64,000 nt of DNA from Streptomyces sp. CA-210063 (lineage in GTDB: Bacteria; Actinomycetota; Actinomycetes; Streptomycetales; Streptomycetaceae): NCBI RefSeq assembly GCF_024612015.1, contig NZ_CP102512.1:8060001-8124000 (forward strand), written 5' to 3'. Of the stretch, positions 25,849-39,042 are shown one piece after another. The translations under genes and the position numbers were made by a program. A model generated the notes under the pieces. It made no database searches and had not been told where the DNA came from. It saw only the letters and a program-made list of their open reading frames with translations. The first letter of the stretch is position 1. The number at the start of each line of letters is the position of its first letter.

Positions 25849-26850
25849 GTGGATGTTTCCACGACCCTATGGGTCCTGACTGTCCTGGGCCTTGCCGCCC
25901 TCATCGCGGTCGACTTCTTCATCGGCCGCAAGCCCCATGACGTGTCCATCAAGGAAGCCGGAATCTGGACGGTCGTCTGGATCGTCCTGGCCGCCCTCTT
26001 CGGGCTCGGGCTGCTCGTCTTCGCCGGCGGCCAGCCGGCCGGAGAGTTCTTCGCGGGCTTCATCACCGAGAAGTCCCTGAGCGTCGACAACCTCTTCGTC
26101 TTCGTCCTGATCATGGCGAAGTTCTCCGTGCCCTCGCAGTACCAGCAGCGGGTGCTGCTGGTCGGTGTGCTGATAGCCCTGGTGCTCCGCGCGATATTCA
26201 TCGCCGCGGGCGCGGCCATCCTCGCCAGCTTCGCCTGGGTGTTCTACATCTTCGGCGCGTTCCTGATCTACACCGCCTGGAAGCTGATCCAGGAGGCCAG
26301 GGCCGATGAGTCGGACGAGGAGTGGGAGGAGAACAAGCTCCTCAAGGCCGCAGAGAAGCGCTTCGGTGTCGCCGACCGGTACCACGGCACCAAGCTGTGG
26401 ATCGAGCAGAACGGCAAGCGCGTCATGACGCCGATGCTGGTCGTGATGCTCGCGATCGGCACCACGGACGTCCTCTTCGCGCTGGACTCGATCCCGGCGA
26501 TCTTCGGCCTGACCCAGGACCCGTACATCGTGTTCACGGCCAACGCGTTCGCGCTCATGGGCCTGCGACAGCTGTACTTCCTCATCGGCGGCCTGCTGAG
26601 GAAGCTGGTCCACCTGTCCTACGGTCTGTCGGTCATCCTCGGCTTCATCGGTGTGAAGCTGGTGCTGCACGCCCTGCACGAGTCCGGCGTCCACGTACCC
26701 GAGATCTCCATCCCGGTCTCGCTCGGTGTGATCTGCGCGGTCCTGGTCGTCACCACGATCACCAGCCTGATCGCCTCCAAGAAGCAGGCGCAGGCCGAGG
26801 CCGAGCAGAAGAAGGCCGAAGGCGCCGAGAAGGACAGCATCGAGGCCTGA
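25849..26850 (+). CDS. terC: TerC-family integral membrane metal transporter
   Basis: This 333-residue protein has eight or nine transmembrane helices and the TerC family motifs EKSLSVDNLFVFVLIM and FALDSIPAIFGLTQDPYIV, whose acidic residues are thought to bind metal. Recent work on the family links it to Mn2+ export and metallation of secreted proteins. Start is GTG at 25849 with GGAGG four bases upstream, giving MDVSTTLWVLTV. The C-terminal 25 residues are K/E/A-rich. It is likely controlled by the riboswitch in its leader. Confidence 0.94.
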   Translation: MDVSTTLWVLTVLGLAALIAVDFFIGRKPHDVSIKEAGIWTVVWIVLAALFGLGLLVFAGGQPAGEFFAGFITEKSLSVDNLFVFVLIMAKFSVPSQYQQRVLLVGVLIALVLRAIFIAAGAAILASFAWVFYIFGAFLIYTAWKLIQEARADESDEEWEENKLLKAAEKRFGVADRYHGTKLWIEQNGKRVMTPMLVVMLAIGTTDVLFALDSIPAIFGLTQDPYIVFTANAFALMGLRQLYFLIGGLLRKLVHLSYGLSVILGFIGVKLVLHALHESGVHVPEISIPVSLGVICAVLVVTTITSLIASKKQAQAEAEQKKAEGAEKDSIEA

Positions 26851-26883
26851 CGGAGCCCGAACACCGCACAGCGATCACTGATG

Positions 26884-26938
26884 GGGCCCCGCACGACGAA
26901 GGACGCAGATACACGGCGTCCATCCGAGTGCGGGGCCC
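26884..26938 (+). terminator. Terminator after terC
   Basis: Arms GGGCCCCGCAC (26884-26894) and GTGCGGGGCCC (26928-26938) are perfectly complementary and are followed by TTTC. A smaller GGACGC/GCGTCC hairpin nests inside. It lies between terC and the antiporter gene. Confidence 0.85.
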
Positions 26939-26962
26939 TTTCACGTCTGGAAGGAACACCGC

Positions 26963-28063
26963 ATGCTCGCTCGGCTCCGGTCGCTCACGACGCGTTGGAC
27001 CGCTGTCGTCCCGGTGGCCGCGATCGTCCTGCTCGCTCTCACCTGGGGACGTGATCTGCCCGCGGCGGGCGTGGCCCTGGTGACGCTGGTGCTCGCGGGA
27101 GCCGTACTGGCCGCCGTCCATCACGCCGAGATCGTCGCACACCGGGTCGGCGAACCGTTCGGCTCCCTGGTCCTCGCCGTCGCTGTGACGATCATCGAGG
27201 TCGCGCTGATCGTCACGCTGATGGCCGACGGAGGCGACAAGAGCTCGACCCTCGCCCGCGACACGGTCTTCGCCGCGGTGATGATCACCTGCAACGGCAT
27301 AGTCGGCGTGTGTCTGCTCGTCGCCTCACTGCGTCACGGGCTCGCGGTCTTCAATCCGGAGGGCACCGGCGCCGCCCTCGCCACGGTCGCGACGCTGGCC
27401 ACGCTCAGCCTGGTGCTCCCCACCTTCACCACCAGCAAGCCGGGCCCGGAGTTCTCCACGGCCCAGCTCACCTTCGCGGCACTCGCCTCACTGATGCTGT
27501 ACGGCCTGTTCGTGGCGACCCAGACCGTGCGCCACCGGGACTACTTCCTGCCGATCACCCGCCACGGCGAGGTGATCACCGCGGCCGACCACGCCGAGGC
27601 GCCGACGGCCCGCACCGCCCGGATCAGCCTCGGACTGCTCGGCATGGCGCTCGTCGGTGTGGTCGGCCTCGCCAAGGGCGTCTCACCCACCATCGAGTCC
27701 GGCGTCGAGGCGGCCGGACTCCCGCACGCCGTCGTCGGTGTGATCATCGCGCTGCTCGTGCTGCTGCCCGAGACCATCGCCGCACTGCGCGCGGCCCGCC
27801 GCGACCGCGTCCAGACCAGCCTCAACCTCGCCCTGGGCTCCGCGATGGCCAGCATCGGCCTGACCATTCCGGCTGTCGCCCTGGCCTCCGTCTGGCTCTC
27901 CGGACCGCTCGTCCTCGGCCTGGGCGCCACCCATATGGTGCTGCTCGCCCTGACCGTCGTGGTGGCCTCGCTGACCGTGGTCCCCGGGCGCGCGACACCG
28001 CTCCAGGGCGGCGTCCATCTGGTGCTGTTCGCCGCGTACCTGGAGCTGGCGGTGAACCCCTAG
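26963..28063 (+). CDS. chaA: Calcium/proton antiporter (ChaA/CaCA family)
   Basis: The two inverted alpha-repeats of the CaCA family are visible: GEPFGSLVLAVAVTIIEVAL near residue 70 and PETIAALRAARRDRVQTSLN then LALGSAMASIGLTIP near residue 275. Each carries the ion-binding Glu. There are about eleven helices in 366 residues. It would export Ca2+, or Na+/K+, in exchange for protons. ATG at 26963 follows GGAAGGA. It has its own start after the terC terminator, but some read-through is possible. Confidence 0.93.
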   Translation: MLARLRSLTTRWTAVVPVAAIVLLALTWGRDLPAAGVALVTLVLAGAVLAAVHHAEIVAHRVGEPFGSLVLAVAVTIIEVALIVTLMADGGDKSSTLARDTVFAAVMITCNGIVGVCLLVASLRHGLAVFNPEGTGAALATVATLATLSLVLPTFTTSKPGPEFSTAQLTFAALASLMLYGLFVATQTVRHRDYFLPITRHGEVITAADHAEAPTARTARISLGLLGMALVGVVGLAKGVSPTIESGVEAAGLPHAVVGVIIALLVLLPETIAALRAARRDRVQTSLNLALGSAMASIGLTIPAVALASVWLSGPLVLGLGATHMVLLALTVVVASLTVVPGRATPLQGGVHLVLFAAYLELAVNP

Positions 28064-28099
28064 CGGCGGGGGGAACGAGGACGGCCCAGGCACCGGTGC

Positions 28100-29410
28100 T
28101 CACCCCGCGGTGGCCTCCGCCTCCGCCGCCGTCGCCAGGGGTACCGGCCTCGTCTCGGGCAGCAGCGCGAAGCAGCCCAGGCTCAGCAGGGCGATCCCGG
28201 TCAGGTACGCGCCCACGCCCCAGGGCACCCGTCCGCCCTGGGCCACGGCGGTGGCCACGATCGGTGTCAGGGCGCCGCCGACCACCCCGCCCAGGTTGTA
28301 GCCCACCGCGGCCCCCGTGCAGCGCACCCGGGGCTCGTACAGCTCCGGCAGATACGCGGCGATGACGGCGAACATCGTGACGAACGCGAGCATCGCCACC
28401 AGGAAGCCGAAGAAGATCAGCAGGGGTTCACCGGTCGACAGCAGAGCGATCATGGGGAACATCCACAGCACGGTCGCGGAACAGCCCACGAGACACATCG
28501 GGCGCCGCCCGTACCGGTCCCCGAGCACCGCTGCCAGCGGTGTCAGGGCGCCCTTCACCACCACGGCGCCCATGATGCAGGTCAGCATGACGGTACGGCT
28601 CACCCCGAGCCGTTCGGTCCCGTACGCGAGGGACCAGGTCGTCACCGAGTAGAACACCGCGTACCCGATCGCGAGCGCCCCGGCCGTCAGCAGGACGAGC
28701 CGCCAGTGGTCGCGCACCACCTCGGCGAGCGGCACGCGCGCGGGCTCGTCGATCTGCAGGAACTGCGGGCTCTCCGTGAGCGACGACCGCAGCCACAGCC
28801 CCGCGACGGCCAGTACACCCGCCGCCCAGAACGGCACCCGCCACCCCCAGGCGGCGAACTGGGCCTCCGTCAGGCTCGCCGACAGCGCCAGCATCACCCC
28901 GTTGGCCAGCAGGAACCCCACCGCGGGCCCGACCTGGGGGAAACTCGACCACAGCCCGCGCCGATCGGCCGGCGCGTGCTCCGCCGTCAGCAGCACCGCC
29001 CCGCCCCACTCTCCGCCGAGCCCGAGCCCTTGCAGGAAGCGCAGCACGAGGAGGAGGAAGGGGGCGGCCACGCCGATCGAGTCGAACGTGGGGACGCAGC
29101 CGACGGCCACGGTCGCGCCCCCGGTCAGCAGCAGCGAGGCGACGAGGACCGGCCGCCGCCCGTGCCGGTCCCCGATGTGCCCGAACAGCACCGAGCCGAG
29201 CGGCCGTGCCACGAACCCGACGCCGAAGGTCGCGAAGGCGGCGAGGGTCCCGGCCAGCGGCGAGAACGTCGGGAAGAACAGCGGCCCCAGGACGAGGGCC
29301 GCCGCCGTCCCGTAGACGAAGAAGTCGTAGAACTCGATGGCCGTTCCGGCGAGCGAGGCGGTCGCGAGGCGCAGCATGGAGGGCGGTTTCACGGTGCGTG
29401 CAGGTTGCAT
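28100..29410 (-). CDS. MFS transporter, metabolite:H+ symporter (MHS) family
   Basis: The start [24 protein letters not shown] is the MHS/ProP-type first helix. The loop 2-3 motif [14 protein letters not shown] and its repeat [13 protein letters not shown] are both intact. [16 protein letters not shown] in helix 5 is also typical. Twelve helices in 436 residues. The family takes up organic acids, proline, betaines or shikimate with protons; the substrate cannot be told. It converges on the antiporter gene with 36 bp between. Confidence 0.92.
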   Translation of the reverse strand: MQPARTVKPPSMLRLATASLAGTAIEFYDFFVYGTAAALVLGPLFFPTFSPLAGTLAAFATFGVGFVARPLGSVLFGHIGDRHGRRPVLVASLLLTGGATVAVGCVPTFDSIGVAAPFLLLVLRFLQGLGLGGEWGGAVLLTAEHAPADRRGLWSSFPQVGPAVGFLLANGVMLALSASLTEAQFAAWGWRVPFWAAGVLAVAGLWLRSSLTESPQFLQIDEPARVPLAEVVRDHWRLVLLTAGALAIGYAVFYSVTTWSLAYGTERLGVSRTVMLTCIMGAVVVKGALTPLAAVLGDRYGRRPMCLVGCSATVLWMFPMIALLSTGEPLLIFFGFLVAMLAFVTMFAVIAAYLPELYEPRVRCTGAAVGYNLGGVVGGALTPIVATAVAQGGRVPWGVGAYLTGIALLSLGCFALLPETRPVPLATAAEAEATAG

Positions 29411-29501
29411 GCCGCGTCAACTACCCACGGTGATCGGCGGTTACGGGGGGCGTGCGGAGGCCCGTTCGACGTCAATGTGTCTCAGGAGGCGTCCAAGTGC
29501 A

Positions 29502-30548
29502 TCAGTAGGTCACTGTGATGCGCCGGGCGGGCCCATCCACCCGGATCACGCCCCCGTAGGGGATGACGAGTTGCGGATCGGTGTGTCCGAGGTCCACGTC
29601 GAAGACGATCGTGGTGTCGGGGGCGTACGCCCCCATGGCGCGCAGTACGGCCTCGCGCTGGCCGGTCGTGTAACGAGCCGCTTCCTCCGGGGTGTTGGGC
29701 CGCTCGAAGGACCAGGCCTTGGGGCGGCCCATCAGGAGCGCGGAGAAGCGCCGGAGCAGACCGCGCTCGCCCATGTTCCGCAGGGTGCGGAAGACCTCCT
29801 CGCCGCTCGGCAGTTCCTCCGAGGTCTCCAGGAAGAGCACACCGCCGTCGAAGACGGACAGGTCGCGCGGCACCTCGCGGTCGGCCATCAGCAGCCAGCC
29901 CAGGATCTCCAGACAGCCGCCCCAACCGCGGCCCTCCACCACGCGGTCGGGATTCACCCAGGTCCATCCGGTGCCGGGCACGCTCTCCGGCTCCGCGTCG
30001 AAGGTCGCCGGGTCGGCCCAGTCGCGGTCGATGTCGTTGAAGCGCTCCGCGGGCCGCAGTTCGTACGGCCCCGAGGTGAACAGAGCCGCGCGCAGGGAGT
30101 CGGCGGTCAGCGGGTCCATGGCGCCGGACCTGCCCAACGACGTCATCACGGTGCCGCCGTGGTAGCCGACGACGCCGGCGTTGTACAGGAACACCAACAG
30201 GTTGGTGTTGTCGCTCACGCCGAAGAACGGCTTGGGACTGGCCCTCAGCAACTCCCGGTCGAGCAGCGGCAGCACGGTGATCTGGTCGTCGCCGCCGATC
30301 GACGTGAAGACCGCCTTGATGTCCGGGTCGGCGAAGGCCGCATGGATGTCGTCCGCCCGCTCCCGTGGCGTCGTGCCCATCCTCCGGGTCGTCGGGTACT
30401 CGACCGGTACGAGGCCGTACTCCTCGCGCAGCCGTTCCAGGCCCAGTTCGTAGGGGCGCGGGAAGAGTTCGGGCAGGCCGGCGGCGGGCGAGATGACGGC
30501 GACGCGGTCGCCGGGGGAGGGCTTGGGCGGGTACGAGGGCGTCGTCAT
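29502..30548 (-). CDS. S66-family peptidase, LD-carboxypeptidase/MccF-like
   Basis: The catalytic serine lies in [20 protein letters not shown], the Glu in the [14 protein letters not shown] region and the His in [17 protein letters not shown]. This is the serine triad of S66 peptidases. The length (348 residues) and the C-terminal layout are closer to MccF-type microcin C self-immunity peptidases than to peptidoglycan LD-carboxypeptidase. No signal peptide is present, so it is cytoplasmic. ATG at 30548 lacks a clear ribosome-binding site, so translation may be leaderless. It is divergent from aroQ. Confidence 0.9.
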   Translation of the reverse strand: MTTPSYPPKPSPGDRVAVISPAAGLPELFPRPYELGLERLREEYGLVPVEYPTTRRMGTTPRERADDIHAAFADPDIKAVFTSIGGDDQITVLPLLDRELLRASPKPFFGVSDNTNLLVFLYNAGVVGYHGGTVMTSLGRSGAMDPLTADSLRAALFTSGPYELRPAERFNDIDRDWADPATFDAEPESVPGTGWTWVNPDRVVEGRGWGGCLEILGWLLMADREVPRDLSVFDGGVLFLETSEELPSGEEVFRTLRNMGERGLLRRFSALLMGRPKAWSFERPNTPEEAARYTTGQREAVLRAMGAYAPDTTIVFDVDLGHTDPQLVIPYGGVIRVDGPARRITVTY

Positions 30549-30647
30549 GCGGGGAGGGTACGGGCTCCTGTCCCGCGGTCGCACCGTGATAAACCGGGGT
30601 CGAGCAGCGGTCCCGACGGGCCGCCCACCGAACGGACCGGAGGAACC

Positions 30648-31121
30648 GTGCCCCGCACCCTGGCCAACGCCCCGATCATGATCCTCAACGGCCCCAACCT
30701 GAACCTCCTGGGGCAGCGTCAGCCCGAGATCTACGGCTCCGACACGCTCGCCGACGTCGAGGCGATGTGCGCCAAGGCGGCGGCCGCGCATGGCGGCACG
30801 GTGGACTTCCGGCAGTCCAACCACGAGGGCGAACTGGTCGACTGGATCCATGAGGCACGGCTCGACCACAGCGGGATCGTCATCAACCCCGGCGCCTACT
30901 CGCACACCTCCGTCGCCATCCTGGACGCCCTCAACACCTGCGACGGGTTGCCGGTGCTGGAGGTCCACATCTCCAACATCCACAAGCGCGAGACCTTCCG
31001 GCACCACTCCTACGTCTCCCTGCGCGCCGACGGGGTCATCGCCGGTTGCGGGGTGCAGGGCTATGTGTTCGGCGTCGAACGGGTCGCCGCGCTGGCGGGG
31101 ACGGGGAAGGCCGAGGCGTAA
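30648..31121 (+). CDS. aroQ: 3-dehydroquinate dehydratase, type II
   Basis: This enzyme converts 3-dehydroquinate to 3-dehydroshikimate in aromatic amino-acid synthesis or quinate breakdown. The type II start [18 protein letters not shown] contains the catalytic Tyr. [33 protein letters not shown] and [17 protein letters not shown] with the catalytic His region are all intact. It is 157 residues. Start is GTG at 30648, with GGAGGA just upstream. Confidence 0.96.
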   Translation: MPRTLANAPIMILNGPNLNLLGQRQPEIYGSDTLADVEAMCAKAAAAHGGTVDFRQSNHEGELVDWIHEARLDHSGIVINPGAYSHTSVAILDALNTCDGLPVLEVHISNIHKRETFRHHSYVSLRADGVIAGCGVQGYVFGVERVAALAGTGKAEA

Positions 31122-31146
31122 TGCCCGGTCTCCAGGACCGCGCCCC

Positions 31147-31925
<779 letters not shown>

Positions 31926-31929
<4 letters not shown>

Positions 31930-32843
31930 GTCGTGCCTCCCTGCGCCCGCTGCCGGTCCATCCGGGCCGTGACCCAGTCGGTGAAGCGGGTCATCGGGAT
32001 GGTCAGGGCCACGAAGACCAGTCCCGCGACGATGTACGGCGTGTAGTTGAGGCTGCGGCCCGCGATGATGTCCGCGGCGCGCACCGCGTCGATCGCACCG
32101 CCGATCGAGACCAGGCCGGTGTCCTTCTGCAGCGACACCAGGTCGTTGAGGAGGGGCGGCACCTGACGGCGTACCGCCTGGGGGAGCACCACGTGCCGCA
32201 GCGCCTGCCGGTTGGTGAGGCCCAGCGAGCGCGCCGCCGCGCGCTGCGAGGGGTGCACGGACTCGATGCCGGCGCGGAACACCTCGGCGACGTACGCCGA
32301 GTACGTCAGCGTCAGCGCGGTGCCGCCGAGCAGTACCGGGTCGACGGTCACGCCCTGAAGCCTGAGCGCCGGGACGCCCAGGACCACGATCATCAGGTTG
32401 ATGATCAGCGGCAGACCGCGGAAGAAGTCGGTGTACGCGGCGGCCAGCGCCCGCAGCGGGAAGAACACCGGGCCGCGCAGGGTCCGCGCGACGGCGATGA
32501 GCATGCCGAGGACGAGCACGGCGACACCGCAGACCAGCAGCAGCCGCACGTTGAGCCAGAGTCCCTCGAGGACCTTGGGGAACGCCTCGCGCGCGTACTC
32601 CGCGCTGAAGAACGTCTCCTTGGTGCGCGGCCAGCCGGGCGCGTTGACGACGACGAGATAGAGGACGACACCTGTGACCAGCGTCGACAGCGCGGCGATG
32701 CCCGTGGCGCGGCGGGCCCGGGTGCGCTTGTACTGCTCCCGGTCGAGCCGCCGCTGCGAGGGGACGTAGCCGTCGTCCTCGCCGGGCACGTCGCCGTTGT
32801 CGTCCGCGTCTTCCTGGCCGGACTCCTCCTTCACGACCGTCAC
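31926..32843 (-). CDS. Polar amino-acid ABC transporter permease
   Basis: The HisM/GlnP-type permease carries the EAA loop RAAARSLGLTNRQALRHVVL and the RGLPLIINLMIVVLG helix. After a charged cytoplasmic N-terminus of about 50 residues there are about five or six helices in 305 residues. Start is GTG at 32843, overlapping the stop of the binding-protein gene by four bases (GTGA). One permease gene serves the system, implying a homodimer. Confidence 0.94.
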
Positions 32844-33739
32844 TTGAGCACCGGGGCGTCGACGGCGTCGGAGAGCCACTCCTGCTCGATCTTCGCCAGC
32901 GTGCCGTCCTCGCGCAGGGCGTCCACGGCGGTCGTCACACACGACGTGAGGGCGCTGCCCTTGTCGAGGACGAGTCCGAACTGCTCGGGCGTGCCGCCCT
33001 GGTTCTCGAACTGGCCGACGATCGTCGCGTCCGTCACCTCGGCCGACGTGATGTAGAACGCGGTCGGCAGGTCGACCACGATCGCGTCGATCTGGCCGTT
33101 CTTCAGCGCGGACTTGGCCTGGTCGTTCTTCGAGTAGGCGGCGGGTTCCTGGGCCGGCTTCACCACGTCATTGACGTAGTTCAGGCTGGTGGTGCCGACC
33201 TGGGCGCCGAGGTGCAGCTTCTTGAGGTCCGCGATGCCGGTGGCCTTCGCGGCCTCGGAGTCCTTCAGGGCGATGACGGCCTGGCGCACGTCGTAGTAGC
33301 CGGACGAGAAGTCCACGGCCTTCTTGCGCTCGTCGCTGATCGACACCTGGTTGATGTCGAAGTCGAAGGTCTTCTCACCCGGTGCGAAGGCCTTGTTGAA
33401 GGGCACGCTCTGCCAGACGACGTCCGCCTTGTCGTAGCCCAGTTCCTTCGCCACGGCGTACGCGACCGCCGACTCGAAGCCCTCACCGTTCTTCGGGGCG
33501 TCGTCCTTGAACCAGGGCTCGTACGCGGGGGAGTCCGTGGCGATGGTCAGCTTGCCGGCGGCCTCCGTGCTCAACTCGCCCTTGGCGCAGGACGCTCCGG
33601 ACGCCGAGGCGGACGCCGAGCCGGAGGCGTCCTCCTCCGGCTGCGGGGCACAGCCCACCGCGACGGCGGCGAGCAGGGCGGCTATGGCGGCAAAAGCGGC
33701 ACGGCGCGGGGAGCGCGGGGCTCGCAGGACAGGACGCAT
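32840..33739 (-). CDS. Amino-acid ABC transporter substrate-binding lipoprotein
   Basis: A lipoprotein signal ends at AAVAVGC (Cys at about 30), followed by a Ser/Ala-rich spacer. The mature part is a type II periplasmic-binding fold of the SBP_bac_3 family: KLTIATDSPAYEPWF, GFESAVAYAVAKELGY, FDINQVSISDERKKAVDFSS. It is first in the operon, followed by permease and ATPase with four-base overlaps. Start is ATG 33739; an upstream extension to 33799 has no signal-peptide character. Ligand probably a polar amino acid. Confidence 0.94.
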   Translation of the reverse strand: MRPVLRAPRSPRRAAFAAIAALLAAVAVGCAPQPEEDASGSASASASGASCAKGELSTEAAGKLTIATDSPAYEPWFKDDAPKNGEGFESAVAYAVAKELGYDKADVVWQSVPFNKAFAPGEKTFDFDINQVSISDERKKAVDFSSGYYDVRQAVIALKDSEAAKATGIADLKKLHLGAQVGTTSLNYVNDVVKPAQEPAAYSKNDQAKSALKNGQIDAIVVDLPTAFYITSAEVTDATIVGQFENQGGTPEQFGLVLDKGSALTSCVTTAVDALREDGTLAKIEQEWLSDAVDAPVLK

Positions 33740-34055
33740 GGCGTGAGATTGACAGCGCGGCATCCTGTTTGTCGAGGTCACCTGGGCAATTGTCCGCATA
33801 CTGGGAACGAACGTTGCATTGCTGTGAACGCCGGGCGGGGCCGCCGGCCGAGGGCGGGGATTGGGAAGGCCGGCGGCCCATCCGTACAGGAGCCGTCATC
33901 CTGTGCGGACCTGCCACCAGTGGACTACGCCACGGCGTACGCCGGGAGCGCGCGCGTGGCACCGGCGCGTGCGTTCGATTCACACGGGGCGCGTGCGGGT
34001 GCGGCCGCGAGCCCTGCCGGACGCCTCACCAACTGCCGTACGGCGCTGGGGGGGT
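33740..34055. other. 316-bp intergenic region upstream of the amino-acid transporter operon
   Basis: No gene is seen. It holds the presumed promoter of the ABC operon, in a less GC-rich stretch around 33775-33830. It also holds a perfect 12-bp hairpin (arms 33838-33849 and 33868-33879, 18-nt loop), which may be a leader structure or the terminator of the metallo-hydrolase gene. Confidence 0.6.
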
Positions 34056-34712
34056 TCACCAGCCCCGGGCGCGCCACTCCGGCAGGTGCGGGCGCTCCGC
34101 GCCGAGCGTCGTGTCGTTGCCGTGGCCCGGGTAGACCCAGGTCTCGTCGGGCAGCACGTCGAAGATCTTCGTCTCCACATCGTGGATCAGACTGGCGAAC
34201 GCCTTCGGGTCCTTGCGGGTGTTGCCCACACCGCCGGGGAAGAGGCAGTCGCCGGTGAACACATGCGGATGCCCGTGCGGGTCGTCGTAGACCAGGGCGA
34301 TCGAACCCGGCGTGTGGCCCACCAGATGGCGCGCGGTCAGCTCCACGCGCCCCACCCGGATCGTGTCTCCGTCGTCGACGGGTACGTCGGTCGCCACGGG
34401 GATGCCCTCGGCGTCGTCCCGGCCCGCGTACGTACGGGCGCCGGTGGCCGCCACGACCTCGGCGAGCGCCTGCCAGTGGTCGCCGTGCTGATGCGTGGTG
34501 ACGACGGACGCGATCCCGTCGTCGCCGATCAGGGTGAGCAGCGTGCCGGCGTCGTTCGCGGCGTCGATCAGCAGCTGCTCGTCGGTGGCCCGGCAGCGCA
34601 GCAGATACGCGTTGTTGTCCATCGGTCCGACCGCGACCTTGGAGATCATCAGATCCCGCAGCTCGTGCACATCCGCAGGACCGCCGACCTTCACCGCTCC
34701 GCTGTACGTCAT
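34056..34712 (-). CDS. Metallo-beta-lactamase-fold hydrolase (glyoxalase II-like)
   Basis: Zinc-binding motifs are in order: THQHGDHW (HxHxDH), the distal His in HLVGHTPGS, FTGDCLFPGG and the final VYPGHGNDT. The 218-residue length and the GDCLFPGGVGNT loop resemble glyoxalase II-like or persulfide dioxygenase-like hydrolases. No signal peptide. ATG at 34712 gives MTYSGAVKVGG. It converges with nothing and lies 44 bp after the maleylpyruvate isomerase-like gene, so the two may share a transcript. Confidence 0.92.
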   Translation of the reverse strand: MTYSGAVKVGGPADVHELRDLMISKVAVGPMDNNAYLLRCRATDEQLLIDAANDAGTLLTLIGDDGIASVVTTHQHGDHWQALAEVVAATGARTYAGRDDAEGIPVATDVPVDDGDTIRVGRVELTARHLVGHTPGSIALVYDDPHGHPHVFTGDCLFPGGVGNTRKDPKAFASLIHDVETKIFDVLPDETWVYPGHGNDTTLGAERPHLPEWRARGW

Positions 34713-34756
34713 GGCCGTCAGTCTAGGACGCGGGGGAACACACGGCCGCACGGCCG

Positions 34757-35485
34757 CTACAGCGGGGGAAGTGCCGGAAGGGAGCCACCCTCGACGTGCA
34801 GGGCGCTGCCGTCGCGCCGGCCCGCGAGCCAGCCGAGGAGGTCGGCCTGGCTGCCACTGACCGTGAGATCGGGGTGAGGCGGCCGGTAGCCGCTGTCGAG
34901 CTGCACTCCGGTGACCCTCTCGACGACCCCGGTGGGGATCATGCGTCCGTCGTCCTGCTCGATCATCAGTGCGGGGACGCCCGGATGGTTACGGAACCGC
35001 TCGGTCAGGAAGTTGATCTCCCGCTGCGTGAACTCCTTCGGCAGATCCTCCAGCTCGTACCCGACCCCCAGGTCCACGTGATGGATCTCCACCTCGATCC
35101 AGCGCCGGAACGGCACCCGGGACGCGGAGTCCGTGACCCCGTTGCGGAGCTCCACCGTGCGGGACCAGTCCGCGGAGACCGAGGCGGCGTCCTGGAAACG
35201 GTTCGCGCTCTCCCGTACGTCGGCGAGCTGCACCTCCAGAGGCCGGGGAGCGTCCCGCTCGATGTCGGCGTCCCGGGCCTCCCCCGAGACGTACATGGGG
35301 CGCCCTTCGAGGACGTTCACGAGCGCGTCCGCGTTGCGGGCGAGGTGGGCGAGGACATGGCCGCGGGTCCAGCCGGGCAGCCGTGACGGCTGGGTCACAC
35401 CGGCGTTGTCCAGCGCGGCCGCTGCGGTGAGGAGCCGGTCCGTCGCTTCACGTACAGATGCCAGGTCACGCGCGTGATCCATCAT
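34757..35485 (-). CDS. Maleylpyruvate isomerase/DinB-like mycothiol-dependent family protein
   Basis: The N-terminal four-helix DinB-like part contains PSRLPGWTRGHVLAHLARNAD with metal-ligand His residues, and the C-terminal segment has FRRWIEVEIHHVDLGVGY. These are the features of the actinobacterial maleylpyruvate isomerase family, often mycothiol-dependent transferases. It is 242 residues and cytoplasmic. Tandem ATGs at 35485/35482 both fit. Substrate is unknown. Confidence 0.9.
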   Translation of the reverse strand: MMDHARDLASVREATDRLLTAAAALDNAGVTQPSRLPGWTRGHVLAHLARNADALVNVLEGRPMYVSGEARDADIERDAPRPLEVQLADVRESANRFQDAASVSADWSRTVELRNGVTDSASRVPFRRWIEVEIHHVDLGVGYELEDLPKEFTQREINFLTERFRNHPGVPALMIEQDDGRMIPTGVVERVTGVQLDSGYRPPHPDLTVSGSQADLLGWLAGRRDGSALHVEGGSLPALPPL

Positions 35486-35544
35486 GACGCCGACCCTAGC
35501 CCCGCCACCCCTTCGGGTGAAGGAGTCCGGCTGCGCCCGCAAAT

Positions 35545-35558
35545 CGAATGCACGTGCT
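35545..35558. promoter_or_regulatory. Possible LexA/SOS-like box upstream of uvrA
   Basis: CGAATGCACGTGCT matches about 10 of 14 positions of the Gram-positive SOS box CGAACRNRYGTTYG and directly overlaps TATATG, a plausible -10. It lies about 150 bp before the uvrA start. The match is imperfect, so this is only a candidate. Confidence 0.3.
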
Positions 35559-35709
35559 ATATGGTCGGGTGCGGCGTCGGGCATGCTGGAGGGCCCGGGA
35601 TTGTTGTGGAACGGGGAAACAGGACCGGCGCTGTCAGTGGCTCCCCCTAGTCTGTGGAAGACGGGGGCTCCGGCCCCTGTCACTCCACTCAAGAAAGGTG
35701 CGGACCGGC

Positions 35710-38763
<3,054 letters not shown>

Positions 38764-38800
38764 GTCACCAGCGCGACAGGTCGTGGCAAGTCCAGCAAAA

Positions 38801-38837
38801 TACGGCGGCCCGCGGGAATTCCCCGCGGGCCGCCGTA
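38801..38837. terminator. Terminator after uvrA
   Basis: Perfect 16-bp arms (38801-38816 and 38822-38837) enclose a 5-nt loop, between the uvrA stop and the converging XRE-like gene. It can serve both directions. The rest of the 279-bp gap shows no gene. Confidence 0.88.
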
Positions 38838-39042
38838 CGTTCCCTCATCGGCCGCCCTGGCCCCGCGTTCGACAGGCGGTGGGGAGCCGAGGCGGCCGAG
38901 TGTCAAAGGCTCGCGTACCGCGACGGGCGGCCACCTCGATGGCGACCGCGCCCTGCCCGCCCGCTCACCTTCCGCCGACTCGCTGCGACGGCGCTGTCGC
39001 GGCCGAAGGCAGCCCCTCAACCGCTGCCGTGCCCCCGGCCGC

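Noticed and set aside
22881..26850. A horizontally acquired tellurite-resistance island
   Set aside because: Base and codon use match the neighbours, there are no mobility genes or repeats at the edges, and it sits between housekeeping genes.
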